Shown: one piece after another, positions 10,844 through 20,639 of the stretch
Position numbering within the stretch: the stretch's first letter is position 1
How the letters are laid out: every line of letters starts with the position of its first letter
NCBI RefSeq assembly: GCF_040869045.1
Contig: NC_090320.1
Span: 120,103,112 to 120,167,111 of the forward strand
Reading direction: 5' to 3'
Length of the DNA stretch: 64,000 nt
From: Eurosta solidaginis
Lineage: Eukaryota; Arthropoda; Insecta; Diptera; Tephritidae
Made by a program: the position numbers and the translations under genes
The notes under the pieces: model-generated
Told to the model about the DNA's origin: nothing
What the model saw: only the letters and a program-made list of their open reading frames with translations
Database searches by the model: none

Positions 10844-12063
10844 TTATAGTGGGTGGGCTCCAGACACGACAAGGCCGAAAATTGTGGCTTGGCTGAGGAG
10901 CCCGCCGACAGTTGACGTGGGTGTGCCTCCGACCATAATACTGGCGTAGACGTCGGCGCCCAAAGTGAGCAACACTGGGGACGATCGGTAAAATGTCGGA
11001 TCGGCCAGCTTCATGAACTGGAATGGGGCCGCTACCGACGGGTCCAGATTTGCCGTGGGGTTTAACCTGGCATAGTTCGATATTACGGTGGCTTGGGTCG
11101 TGATCTTTCCCGCTACCCCATACTTCCCTCGAAGAACGACGGTGCACCTCGAAAGACGTGCGGTATTGTTACGCTCCAGGTGTAGATCCTTGCACAGATT
11201 GGCATCGATAATGCTGGTAGGCATCTAACAGGTCGCGGACCAGGTGTAAACGGCCTCCTGCCTCAATTCGGAATATGGCTGTCGGCGCGATGGCGATCAA
11301 TGCTCGAGTTATCGTCGGTGCCGCTAAATTGTCCCGGAGTCTACCACTCCTGAAGCCAGTGGGGGTTTGTTGTTGCCTCACGAGAGCTCGATGGTTGTTG
11401 CGCATCTTATTAGGGGCCGCCCTCCCAGTGAACTGTCGTGACGAGCGGGACGGACGCGGTTCCGCGTCGTCACGCTGGTTACCAGTAGGGCGGTGCGATG
11501 GGCGGAAAGGACGTGTCTCCGCGCCATCCCCGATTTGTAAGCGCGCGAAAGCGCCGTGCATAGGCGAGCGGTTCTCGGGTCTCTCATGACGTAATGGGGG
11601 TCGGAAACTCGGCGTTTCTAAGCTGCCCGATTGGGCTACCTCTGCTGCATTGGCCAGCCTCTCTTCTTCCTCGACTTGCTGGGCCCATGATTTAGTTTGC
11701 TCCGTGACATGGATGGAGGACCCCGTCCGAGCTCGCATCGTCGTCGTTGTGCTTGCTTTGAGGTGGTGACGGCTGATCCTCGTCCATGTGTAGCGTCGTG
11801 TGATGTGGTTCACTGCAACGTCGGCATCGGTCTTGGCTGGGGCAGATTTCCAGGCGGTGGAACGGGGATAGGCAGTTGGGACAATAGCGGTGAATGAGTA
11901 TTGAACGTAGTCGCTCCTCAGTCGACATACCACGGTAAATTGGGCACAATCGCACTCCGTGCGGTTTGGTGCACAAACGGCAAGCGATGGTGAACGCATT
12001 TGGGCGTGCCTCGGTCTTGGAGCGTTTGAATGCAAATCCAGGCATGCCTGGAAATGGTAGCAT
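10844..12063 (-). pseudogene. Second gag-protease ORF, copy A (frameshifted)
   Basis: Homologue of the intact 412-aa frame at 33,909-35,147. It starts MLPFPGMPGFAFK, then three Cys/His groups of the BEL/Pao Gag zinc-knuckle type (CRLCTKPHG, YCPNCLSPFHRLEIC, CRRCSEPHHTTLH). A low-complexity Arg/Pro linker follows, then a retropepsin-like domain ending IFGLVVSGAHPL. Relative to copy C it lacks 2 bp near 11,715 and 8 bp near 11,220, both frame-breaking, plus 9 bp in frame near 11,670. It is therefore a dead copy. Confidence 0.8.
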
Positions 12064-13527
12064 TTAGTAATATCGCTGCATAGGTTGGTTGGGTGGCTAA
12101 TTGCCGGAGACCCGGGGTCGATTCTGGCTGACCTATTGGTTGGCGTACTCGGGATAAGGGGTACATGTGGGGTGCATAACCTTATTAGGTTATTCTGCCT
12201 ACACATTGACGTGTAGTGGTTGGACCCACTATGAGGTTTGGTAAACTTTCATTGAGATACGCCTAAGCGTATCTTTAATTTTGAAAATCTTTTCATCAGA
12301 ATGGAAATTCTGATGTTGAAACAATCACTAGTAAAATTAAGTATTATTAAATATAGACTTAGGACAAACTATATTTTTTGGTGTTTGCCTAAAGCAGGCA
12401 ATACGCGGTAATATACGGTATATCACGGTAAACCAGTGTGTTGTCACGGCTCCTTGTAATTGCCCTACAAAAATTTGGTCACAAAACTTACCCACGCCCA
12501 TGCACATGTGACTATGAATATAACCTATGAATGACTGTAAAATGACTAGTCAAATGACGTCGTGCCGATAAAATGTGCGCCAGATGTAAAGATGCCTTTA
12601 CTCGCTGTCTGGGAACACTCTTTGTGTTGATTTGGGCCATGTTGTGTGAGAATCACGAATTGTGGTGTGTTTGTTGATTTCAACACAACCCTGGCGGGAA
12701 TAGCCTACACTAACGAGTGTGGCAATTTGTAGCGCTGTCAGCTGTTCACTCTTCCAATCGTTGGAATGAGACCGCTGTGCGGTGCTGCCCATTGCAATGT
12801 AATGATACATAATGGTCATGTCATGAAAGTATTTAGGGACAGCTTGCGTCTGAGTCCTGACGCGACATTAAATTTATAGTCTGTTCTAAAAAGTTTAATT
12901 TCTCCCTTGTTTGTAACATCGAAAACATAGATGACACTACTTTATTCCTGCTGGGATTTCAAGCTAAAAAAGGGACTGACGAAAGTCTGTCGAAACTTCA
13001 ATACACAACAAAAGCAATTTCTGTCATGAAAGCGAGACCACCATTGAGTGTGCCATGTTTTTGTTTATGTTTTACGTTTTAATTTTGCACTACCCTTTTT
13101 AACAATGAAAACAATGCAAATAGACCGCGAGAATTATTTCGGTCTCGAGTGGTTTCACCTTTTGTTTTCACAAGAAAGTTGGTTTTAATTGTGTTTCTGT
13201 GCACCAAATTGTCAAACTACAACCTTTTCTCAAAAAAAATAAAGAAGAAAAAGACGGCCGAATGTCAAAAAAAAGCTATCGAAATACAACCTGGCGCATG
13301 TGTTTTCAGTGAAACCAGTCTGTATCTTCAGGGTTTTCGTTAGTTGCTTTTTGTTCGGTTACTAACACTCGAGTTTGTTGGATCCCGCGGATCCGAGTTG
13401 TGATACTCTTTGGATCGCGCGTAAAGTGCTTACTGCATGAGAACCGAGTGGCAACTTTGTTTCGTTCATTCAAAATGTCAATCATTCATGGAAATGAGTA
13501 TAGAGACATTTTGAATGAATTTTCACT
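12064..13527. other. Non-coding, leader-like stretch upstream of the gag-protease ORF
   Basis: No convincing gene. Two perfect adjacent hairpins lie just upstream of the gag-protease ORF: 12,256-12,273 (7-bp stem, loop CTAA) and 12,294-12,315 (9-bp stem, loop GGAA). A third, shorter one is near 12,387-12,403. An 18-bp sequence (AGCTATCGAAATACAACC) at about 13,275 recurs at about 20,053. The last 150 bp lead into the small spliced ORF. Confidence 0.55.
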
Positions 13528-13744
13528 ATGAAGAAAACTGGTGATCGGTAAGTATGAGTATCGTTCCATTTTTTGATAATTTTATAAATTTTCTAATTGC
13601 TTATTCTTTTTTTCTCATTTCAGATGGAAAAATACTTATGTGCTCTGGCACATAAATTTGCTCATGAAAAAAAATTCAAAAGCTAGACGGAAGCTTTTGG
13701 AAATGTATGGAAATAATTTAATAAGTGTCAAACGCAAATCGTAA
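13528..13744 (+). CDS. Short spliced ORF (46 aa) ending at the Harbinger target site
   Basis: Exon 1 (13,528-13,547) begins ATGAAGAAAACTGG and is followed by a clean GTAAGT donor. A TTTCAG acceptor ends at 13,623 (76-bp intron), and exon 2 (13,624-13,744) reads in frame to TAA. The product is basic (KKNSKARRKLLEMYG, VKRKS). The TAA stop is also the target duplication of the Harbinger element at 13,745, so the true 3' end was probably displaced. It may be the 5' part of the older Harbinger transposase whose next piece begins at 17,346. The family is not identified. Confidence 0.45.
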
Positions 13745-13876
13745 TACGGCCCATACACGACACAAAAGCCATGCGCAAATATAAAACGACGAAATTTGTG
13801 CAAAGGAGAATTTTGACATACACGGCTCAAAAACACTGCGCAATATTCATTTTTAAACTAGCGCAACAAACGAATC

Positions 13877-15215
13877 ATGTGTTCTAATTGCATAAAGAAG
13901 GCAAGTGCGGCTTTACTTCTTTCGATTGCATTAAAAAGAAAGAAAAGAAAGCAAAAGGGTAAACGGATTTGGTCACAATTGTGGTATAAAAAACGAAATG
14001 TATTGGGACAGAAAAAATTACTTCGGGAACTTGAGTTTACGTCTCAACGTGACTTTAAAAATTATGTAAGAATGGATAAAGAAACATTTGAAGTACTTTT
14101 GTCTAAAGTAGCGCATCGAATTAATAAACGAGACACTGTGATCAGGGAAGCTATTCCTGCGCGTCATAGTTTAACTTTAACATTGCGTTTTTTGGCAAGC
14201 GGCAATAGTTTTGAGGACCTAAGATTCCTTACAGCAATTTCTCCACAAGCTACCGGCAAGATTGTAAGCGAGACTTGTGATGCTATAATAGAAGAGCTAA
14301 AAGACTACATAAAGGTATTTGTTACATATTTTAAACAATTAGTACATTTCAATCATCTTACAGTTGCCAACAAATGAAAACGAGTGGAAGATGGAAGCAA
14401 ACGCCTTTAACCAGCGATGGAATTTTCCCCACTGCATCGGTGCGATTGACGGCAAGCACGTTAACATAAAAAAACCACCTGGGTCGGGGTCGTTTTACTT
14501 TAATTATAAAAAGCATTTCTCTATTATTATGATGTCTGTAGTAAACGCAAATTATGAATTTTTGATGGTCGATGTTGGTGCAAATGGAAGAGCTTCAGAT
14601 GCTGGTTTATTTAGTCAAACCAAGTTTTTCAAGCAGCTTAAAGAAAATAAATTACGACTACCAAAACCTGAATTGCTTCCAGGATATAATGAAAAAATGC
14701 CATTTGTGTTTGTTGATGACGACGCATTTCCACTAATGGAAAATGTAATGAAACCTTTCAGCCACAACTCCCTCGAAAAGAGTGATATAATATTTAATTA
14801 TAGGCTATCGCGCGCACGTGGATTGGTCGAAAATGTTTTCGGAATCTTGGTTTCGCGTTTTGGAATCCTTTTGAATACTTTAAATTTCTCGCCAGATAAA
14901 TCCACAAAATTTGTTTTGGCGTGTTGTTATTTGCACAACTTCTTGCGTAAATCAAAATGTGAAACATATTTTACTGCTGAGCCCTGTTCAAATGTGGAAA
15001 CCACAGAAGCTTTCGAAACACCTGGATCGCAAGAAAAGGGAGATGTCTTAGATTCTTTAAGTTCCACAGCAATTAGAAATGCATCCGCAAATGCAAAACA
15101 TATGAGAAACAAATTTAGAATATATTTTAGTTCTGTTGGCACGGTTCCATGGCAAGATAAAGTGTATAATAAACTCGTAAACAAAAATGCCAATAGTAAT
15201 AAGCAACTAATATAA
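13877..15215 (+). CDS. Harbinger DDE transposase (HARBI1-like), intact, two exons
   Basis: Exon 1 is 13,877-14,314, the 49-bp intron is 14,315-14,363 (GTATTT...TTACAG) and exon 2 is 14,364-15,215, giving about 429 aa without a stop. The N-terminal region is very basic. A helix-turn-helix region lies around LRFLASGNSFEDLRFLTAIS. The catalytic triad is visible: first Asp in CIGAIDGKHV, second in NGRASDAGLF, Glu in RGLVENVFGIL, followed by FVLACCYLHNFLR, typical of the family. Function: cut-and-paste transposition, normally with a MADF/Myb-like partner. The open frame suggests recent activity. Confidence 0.92.
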
Positions 15216-15437
15216 TATGTATTAACATTTGTATTTATGAGTCAAAATAAAAAAATGTATGAACCAACCAGTGGTTAATTATGAGTACCTCAAGTTCCCT
15301 TCCCTACCAGAAGTAGTTACCATAGCATCGTACGCCGGCGGCTGTACACAATGGTAACAGAAATAAAAAGGAAAAATAAAATTGCTTTAGCGCAGGCAGT
15401 CGAAGTTATCTGACTTTTTTTTCTAATTGAAAACAGT

Positions 15438-15749
15438 TTAGATCCAGTACTCAGGGAACAGTACCCAAAACTTGTGGAAGAGGAACGCATACTCCCCAGG
15501 GAAACACGAGTCACTCTGGCTCAACCTCGTTCTGGATATTGTAACAGGTTAAACTCTTACATATCCAGAATCAACCCCGACATACAAAATGTATGCCCCG
15601 CTTGCAATGTGTCCCCACATGACACCAACCATCTCTTTAATTGTAATGTGGAACCAACGCCTCTAACACCCCTTTCACTATGGTTCACCCCTGTCGAAAT
15701 AGCAAGTTTCCTTGGACTCCCGTTAGAGGATATTGATGACAATTTGTGA
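15438..15749 (+). pseudogene. LINE C-terminal fragment inside the Harbinger element
   Basis: The frame from LDPVLREQYPKL runs through RSGYCNRLNSYISRIN and a CPAC...HDTNHLFNC zinc motif, then LGLPLEDIDDNL and a stop. This is the tail of a Jockey-group ORF2. The 3' end is followed by a CAA-rich tail near 15,780-15,800, as expected of a 5'-truncated LINE insertion. It is not part of the transposon's own genes. Confidence 0.8.
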
Positions 15750-16122
15750 TCGGTCGCAGCTATTAGGTGGGGCGAAACATTGCTACAACAACAAAAACTA
15801 GTTTACGGGGCAAATTTATACCACCCGATTGAATGGAAGAAAAAATTTTAGATGAACTTAAGAAACCCTTTCCAACAAGTAAAATAAGATGTCCAAAGTT
15901 CAGTGGACGCAGTGATGCAAACCCATCGGTATGATAATTATGATCAAATTTACAGTGTAACATTTTTATTTAAACCTATTAAATACAAACAATAGCTTTT
16001 CTAATGTTTGCTAAATGCTTACACATTTCCTATACGAAATACTTCCAGCAATTTCAAATGTTTCTCCAAACACATCAACACCTTATAAATAGCTTATATG
16101 TACATGTCCTTTAAAACTTGTC

Positions 16123-16930
16123 TCAAACCACTTGCAGCTGCAGCGTACGCTCCTCCATTTGCTTTGGCCTTGCATTATCGTAACGTACAAATTTATTAAC
16201 TTGGAATGCTTCATCTTCATGATAATCTGTATCTACAACAAATACACCAACCACTTTTTCTATAATATACTGTTCCTTTTGTAGTATATTTGTTAGTAGC
16301 AACGGACTAATTTTGATAAGTCCCAAACGCGCTGGATACACCGTAAGCGGAAATTCACGTTGTTCATCTGATGCTAATTTACCAATTGAAAACTCTGCAG
16401 CACCACTATAATCACAATTGAGTTCAAGTTGTGTTTCTAATTTGACGACTAAATCCATTGGACGTTCTGCAGTATTGGACAAACGACAAACAAACGTAAA
16501 AGCTTCACCTATTTTGACAATATTTTGTGCATCAATAACTTCGAGGCGTACATCTTTGTATTCAAAGGGCTGAAATATAAAACCAATGGTAAAATTAATA
16601 TTGTTATTGAATCAACTATTTCAGTGTTCTTGATATGCACATACCAATCGTTGCAATTGACTCGTTTGCAAACGTCCTTTTTCGCCAAGATTCGAGCGCC
16701 ATACAATATCTAATTTTCCAACAGTGTTCTCTAGTCGCAGGGTTTTAATGTATTAGATTGTAAATCGGCTTTAACAGTAACACCATCCACAGAATAGGTG
16801 GTGCAGTTATGCACACAAATGTAGCTAGCAAATGTTTCACCTGCAATAGAAAAAAGATCGCATTATCACCTACAAATGCTGCAGGACATCTGAAAATTTT
16901 ACCTAAATATATGGCAATAAGATGAATTTT
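16123..16930 (-). pseudogene. TRAPPC13-like gene fragment with introns (copy A)
   Basis: Three exons are readable. One (about 16,903-16,930) encodes HLIAIYLG. The second (16,645-16,840) encodes ETFASYICVHN, then VKADLQSN and, after a frame break, [20 protein letters not shown]. The third (16,123-16,569) encodes PFEYKDVRLEV to the stop at 16,123. The introns are 62 and 75 bp, with GT...AG ends. The order and the [14 protein letters not shown] block match TRAPPC13, a subunit of the TRAPP vesicle-tethering complex. About 150 central codons are missing at the frame break, so this is a broken DNA-level copy, not a processed one. Confidence 0.85.
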
Positions 16931-17036
16931 AGCTTTTTAGCGTTCTATTGCTGTAATCAGCACTCCTTATTTTCCACAGTGCTGGTAATTCACGATACAA
17001 GTCAAAAAACTGGCACCAGAAGCGTTTATTTTCCAT
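16929..17036 (-). pseudogene. MADF-domain exon fragment
   Basis: ATG at 17,036 opens a 35-codon frame with FWCQFFDLYRELPALWKI and RSADYSNRTLK, the first half of a MADF DNA-binding domain. PIF/Harbinger elements usually encode a MADF/Myb-like second protein, often convergent with the transposase as here. It is cut directly where TRAPPC13 exon sequence begins, so the partner protein is truncated. Confidence 0.75.
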
Positions 17037-17345
17037 TTTATTTATAATTACGCTTTTTCACTTTTATTGAATTCCTGGTACAAGCTAGATATGGTTTTTA
17101 CGCCTTCGATAATAAAATTTTTAAGTGATGTTATGTTATCAGAAACCACAGGTAAACTGTATAACATTCACCACACACGAAGAAAAAAGCATGTGCAATT
17201 TTTGCAGCATGCGTAAATATCAAAATCGTTTTGATTTTAGCGCAGTTCTCAGCGCAAATAGCGCAAACACTGCACACACCGGGCAAATCCTTGTGCAAAT
17301 TGGTAATTGGCACAAGGATACTTGTGCCGTGTAATTGGCGTATAA

Positions 17346-17864
17346 GCGATAGTTGGTTAACAAAATTTCATATGCAAAAATCGACTTTTGATTGGCTTTG
17401 CGGCCAGTTGAAAGGAAATGGGCAGTTTTTAGGGAAAAATTCATTGATGGGCATTGGGGTGCTCGGAGTATGTGAAGTGCCGACTAAGCCCCAAGTCAAT
17501 AGCAATTCTAGCGAATCCGAAAATTCCGCAAACATATTGCAGGTGCTGGTTGATAGTAATATGTTATTCCGTAAAGTAAAATTGGACACAAACCAACCGT
17601 CACTATTTTTGGAGGAAACAAACGAAATTACAAACCTCCCCAAACTTAATTAAGAATCAACCAGTTTCGCGCTTTATTGTTACACCAGACACATATTATC
17701 CATTAAGAATGTCGCTTATGCACAAATATCATGATCCTGTTGAGCCGCACGAATACGACCTTAATGAAGCCGTCGACCATCTATTCATATTTAGAGACCG
17801 GGCTTTGCAACGACTTCTTGCACGATGGAGAATACTAAAATGTAATGGTGATATTGATCTGTTG
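17346..17864 (+). pseudogene. Older Harbinger transposase, N-terminal and middle pieces
   Basis: Directly after the target duplication the frame reads SDSWLTKFHMQKSTFDWLCG, the N-terminal W...F-M-x3-F block of Harbinger transposases. Another frame at 17,780-17,860 reads RALQRLLARWRILKCNGDID, matching the region around the catalytic Glu and the R-W-x-L block. Frames are disrupted. The C-terminal piece is at 19,085-19,341, so the younger Harbinger (13,745-17,342) and the Ser/Thr-rich segment are both insertions or captures in this element. Confidence 0.65.
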
Positions 17865-19068
17865 TGGATGATAATATAGCGGAGTATGTAGTTTTAGGTG
17901 CCGTACGTGCAGTGAAAGTCTTTGTTGTTGTAGTTATAGTTGTGGTAGATGTGGAACTTTTGGCACGACTAGCTGCTGCCGTTGTATTTGCTAAAATCTT
18001 GGAGATGCCATTAGTGGTTGATGCTGTAGTCTTAAGAGGACTTCTAGCAGTAGTGCAGCCAGTGCCTGTGTTGGTAGTTAGCGCCGTTTTGCGCAGTTGC
18101 GATGTTAATGTATTACGAGGCGATGATGTTGTAATAAGTCCCAGGGTAGTGGGCTTAGTTGGTGCAACGCCAAGAGTTTTCGGTTTGGTCGTAGGGGCTA
18201 TGCCATTTGCAGTGCTACCACTAGTTGTAGTTGGCTTCGTTGAAGAGGCAGCAGATGTTAACGGTTTACGTGTAGCAGTAGCCGCGGAAGTTGATGATTT
18301 ATGCACAGTTGAAGTGATCGTCGATGGTTTCTTTTCTGTAATTGTTGTAGCCTTAGCTTGACCAGTATGTGGTCTAGCTGCAGACGCTGCCGATGATACT
18401 GATATTTTAGAAGAAGTTCCGATAGGTTTTTTAATTGGCTCTGCGCCCTTTTTGGCATCGTGCGCCTTTGCTTTAGTCGAAGTAGGAGTACTTGCCTTTT
18501 TAATATCCGGTTTCTTGTCACTTTTTGCAGCAACAGTTCCAGCAGCAGCAGTAGCTGCAATAGCACCAATACCAGCTGCAGCAGGGATGAAGTCTTTGCT
18601 CATTGCGGATTCGGTTGTATCAATAACTGGCGCCAAAGTGGAGTCTGTATGCAAAGAAACTGGAGCTCCAGATATAACCAACAATGCTTCATTACCAGTG
18701 GACAAATCAGAAAAAATATCACTGCTAGCTTCGAACACATTATTGGGTCCAGTTTCCTGCATATGCATAAGCTCCTGTTGATTAGAACTTTCTGGGTCTG
18801 TCAAAACAAGTTGCTGTTCTGTCGGAGCGATTAATTCTTGTTGTGGTACAGATTTCGCCTCAGAGGAGGGCTCGGTTGTAGAAGCAAACACGTTGTGTGC
18901 GGTGACGGGTGCCAGATTATTGTCTTCCATGGAAAACGTAGCAGGTGCACCGTTGTCAAATCCCCTCAATTCAAATTCCAATTTGGTAGGTGATGATGTC
19001 GGTTGCTCTATGGGGTGTGCCAAAAACAAATCATTTTCATGATGTGCATATACAGCCTCAGATTCCAT
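17791..19068 (-). CDS. Ser/Thr/Ala/Lys-rich low-complexity protein fragment (copy A)
   Basis: A 425-aa open frame. Residues 1-160 are acidic and mixed, 165-185 are Ala-rich, and 185-400 are S/T/K/P/A-rich repeats resembling projection or microtubule-binding regions of large structural proteins. Residues from about 401 on are antisense Harbinger sequence, so the real fragment covers about 17,866-19,068. It sits between two pieces of one transposase and so looks captured. A MAP-like identity is possible but unproven. The frame is open in both A and C. Whether it is expressed is unknown. Confidence 0.5.
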   Translation of the reverse strand: MESEAVYAHHENDLFLAHPIEQPTSSPTKLEFELRGFDNGAPATFSMEDNNLAPVTAHNVFASTTEPSSEAKSVPQQELIAPTEQQLVLTDPESSNQQELMHMQETGPNNVFEASSDIFSDLSTGNEALLVISGAPVSLHTDSTLAPVIDTTESAMSKDFIPAAAGIGAIAATAAAGTVAAKSDKKPDIKKASTPTSTKAKAHDAKKGAEPIKKPIGTSSKISVSSAASAARPHTGQAKATTITEKKPSTITSTVHKSSTSAATATRKPLTSAASSTKPTTTSGSTANGIAPTTKPKTLGVAPTKPTTLGLITTSSPRNTLTSQLRKTALTTNTGTGCTTARSPLKTTASTTNGISKILANTTAAASRAKSSTSTTTITTTTKTFTARTAPKTTYSAILSSTTDQYHHYILVFSIVQEVVAKPGL

Positions 19069-19084
19069 CTCTTGTGTTGTTTGG

Positions 19085-19341
19085 TGTTGCTCCTTCTGTT
19101 CGTTATGGAAAAAGTTGTTCTTGCTTGTTGCGTTTTACACAACGTAATAGAAAGGAACGAAAAAACATTTAACGAACAATGGTCTAAAGGGCCACATTCA
19201 GATAACACTAAATATACAATGAGCAGTCGCTTCAAACCAGTTTTGAATGAACTCCATGGGAAACCCAATTCTTGGAAAGCAGACGGTGCATCCAAAACAC
19301 GCAAGTTGCTTGGACAGGCCATATATTCTACAGACATGTAG
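19085..19341 (+). pseudogene. Older Harbinger transposase, C-terminal piece
   Basis: The frame reads KVVLACCVLHNVIERNEKTF, the conserved C-terminal A-C-C-x-L-H-N block of Harbinger transposases, and continues to a stop at 19,339-19,341. The methionine of the longer frame at 19,003 lies in the antisense of the Ser/Thr-rich ORF and is not the true start. Confidence 0.75.
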
Positions 19342-19483
19342 ACTTTACCTAAAATGTGGTTGTTTTTAACTGAATCACTTTCAGACGAAATCTTCGTACT
19401 ATTCGAATTGCTGCTAAAAGTTGTTGATTTAATAAGAAAATAATAAAACAATGCGAAAAATGGATGCTTTGACGATTATATAG

Positions 19484-20042
19484 ATGTTAACCGACATCAT
19501 CCAACGACTTTTTAAAACACTCGTCGAATATTTCAAGTACCAAGGTCACTATTCTCCTGAAAATCGTTTATGGACCATATTATGCCGCGCCTACTGCAAC
19601 AATGTTCCTTAAAGGTTTTTTTCTCTTTTGTATTATAGGTCTTTCTATATATCGTGCGTGCCTTAGTCGAAGCTTACATTTATGTCCACCTCTTCGTTAT
19701 TTGGCATACATGCCACTTTTATGGTTATACCACTTCGTCAATGTACCGCATAGCACACTTGATTATGCTACGTTTAACGGTGTGGCCCAGGTACTGCCTT
19801 TACTGCGGCGCTTGAAGTATGCAATGTCTACACTAGAATTGATGGTTCGGGACGTGAGTCCGAGATGAAAATGGAACAGGGGCTCTACTTAGGTAAGCTT
19901 ACCTCGTACTTAATGTGTGTGTATAATAGTAAAGTATTCCCGCTTTCACATAGGTAATCGCACTGCAGCGACACCTATGGAAACATTGAAAGGGTATAAC
20001 ATATATATTGAAGCTGGACTCAGTGCCGTTGCCACAACATAG
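19484..20042 (+). other. Unidentified spliced exon fragments
   Basis: A 42-codon frame at 19,484-19,612 starts MLTDIIQRLFKTLVEYFKYQ. Further on, a frame from about 19,787 (GPGTAFTAALEVCNVYTRID) reaches a GTAAGC donor at 19,892. It continues after a TTTCACATAG acceptor near 19,954 with NRTAATPMETLKGYN to a stop at about 20,042. The roughly 63-bp intron has good ends and keeps the frame. The middle is frame-broken. I do not recognise the protein. It converges on the JMJD5 fragment. Confidence 0.4.
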
Positions 20043-20109
20043 AGGCGTGCAAAGCTATCGAAATACAACCAAAAATGTGCACGGTAAGTTGGAAATACAC
20101 TTTAGTCTT

Positions 20110-20629
20110 TTTAAGTGAGGTATTACAAAGCATTCCGTCTCATGTGCGTAAAGTTTTGATGTATCTGCCGGTGCTGCTAATATGACATGCTTTCTTCCAA
20201 ACACCTGACAAAGCAAATTATGTTCAGGATCATAATGTAGTGTTGATATTGTGTTTTGGGACCTAGCAATGCCTTAATTGAAACATTCGCCGGCTCCGTA
20301 CAATCCAATACATTCGTACGTAAAGTGCAATAATCTGGGATGCGAATATCTGCTTTAAGTGCTGGTATTTGATCGAATAGTTCATGCTGTGCTAAATATT
20401 CAATTTCTACGTCAGTTTGTTTAAATTGTCGTTGCAAGACATCACGAACTTTCACAAGCTGCTGTGACCATTCATCAGTTACATAGTTGGCTCCAATTCC
20501 TATTGGAACCGTGCGATTACCTGCTAATTTGTGTATATAATTTAGATCACGCCACTTTTGCATGGCAGGCCAATGGGCGACTGTGTTGAGTAGCAAAGCA
20601 GGATGTAAGGGAAGGCAAGCGTGACATTA
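20110..20629 (-). pseudogene. KDM8/JMJD5 fragment, frameshifted (copy A)
   Basis: The reading includes VAHWPAMQKWRDLNYIHKLA, then GNRTVPIGIG, DEWSQQLVKVRD, YLAQHELFDQIPALKADI and PDYC. These are the hallmark blocks of JMJD5/KDM8, a JmjC 2-oxoglutarate oxygenase. After LLGPK one base is lost. The shifted frame gives TISTLHYDPEHNLLCQVFGR, which contains the H-x-D iron ligands, and a second shift follows near AHET. The 3' part of the JmjC domain is missing. Both copies carry the same damage, which predates the duplication. Confidence 0.88.
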
Positions 20630-20639
20630 GTCACATCGT

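Larger units (their letters stand above)
13745..17342 (+). mobile_element. PIF/Harbinger DNA transposon carrying a gene fragment (copy A)
   Basis: The terminal inverted repeats span roughly 40 bp and are imperfect: the left begins TACGGCCCATACACGACACA, and the complement of the right begins TACGCCAATTACACGGCACA. TAA occurs at 13,742-13,744 and 17,343-17,345, matching the TWA target preference of PIF/Harbinger. Inside are an intact spliced DDE transposase (+), a LINE tail fragment, an intron-containing TRAPPC13 fragment (-) and a MADF exon (-). Length is 3,598 bp. It is present at the same place in copy C. Confidence 0.85.
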
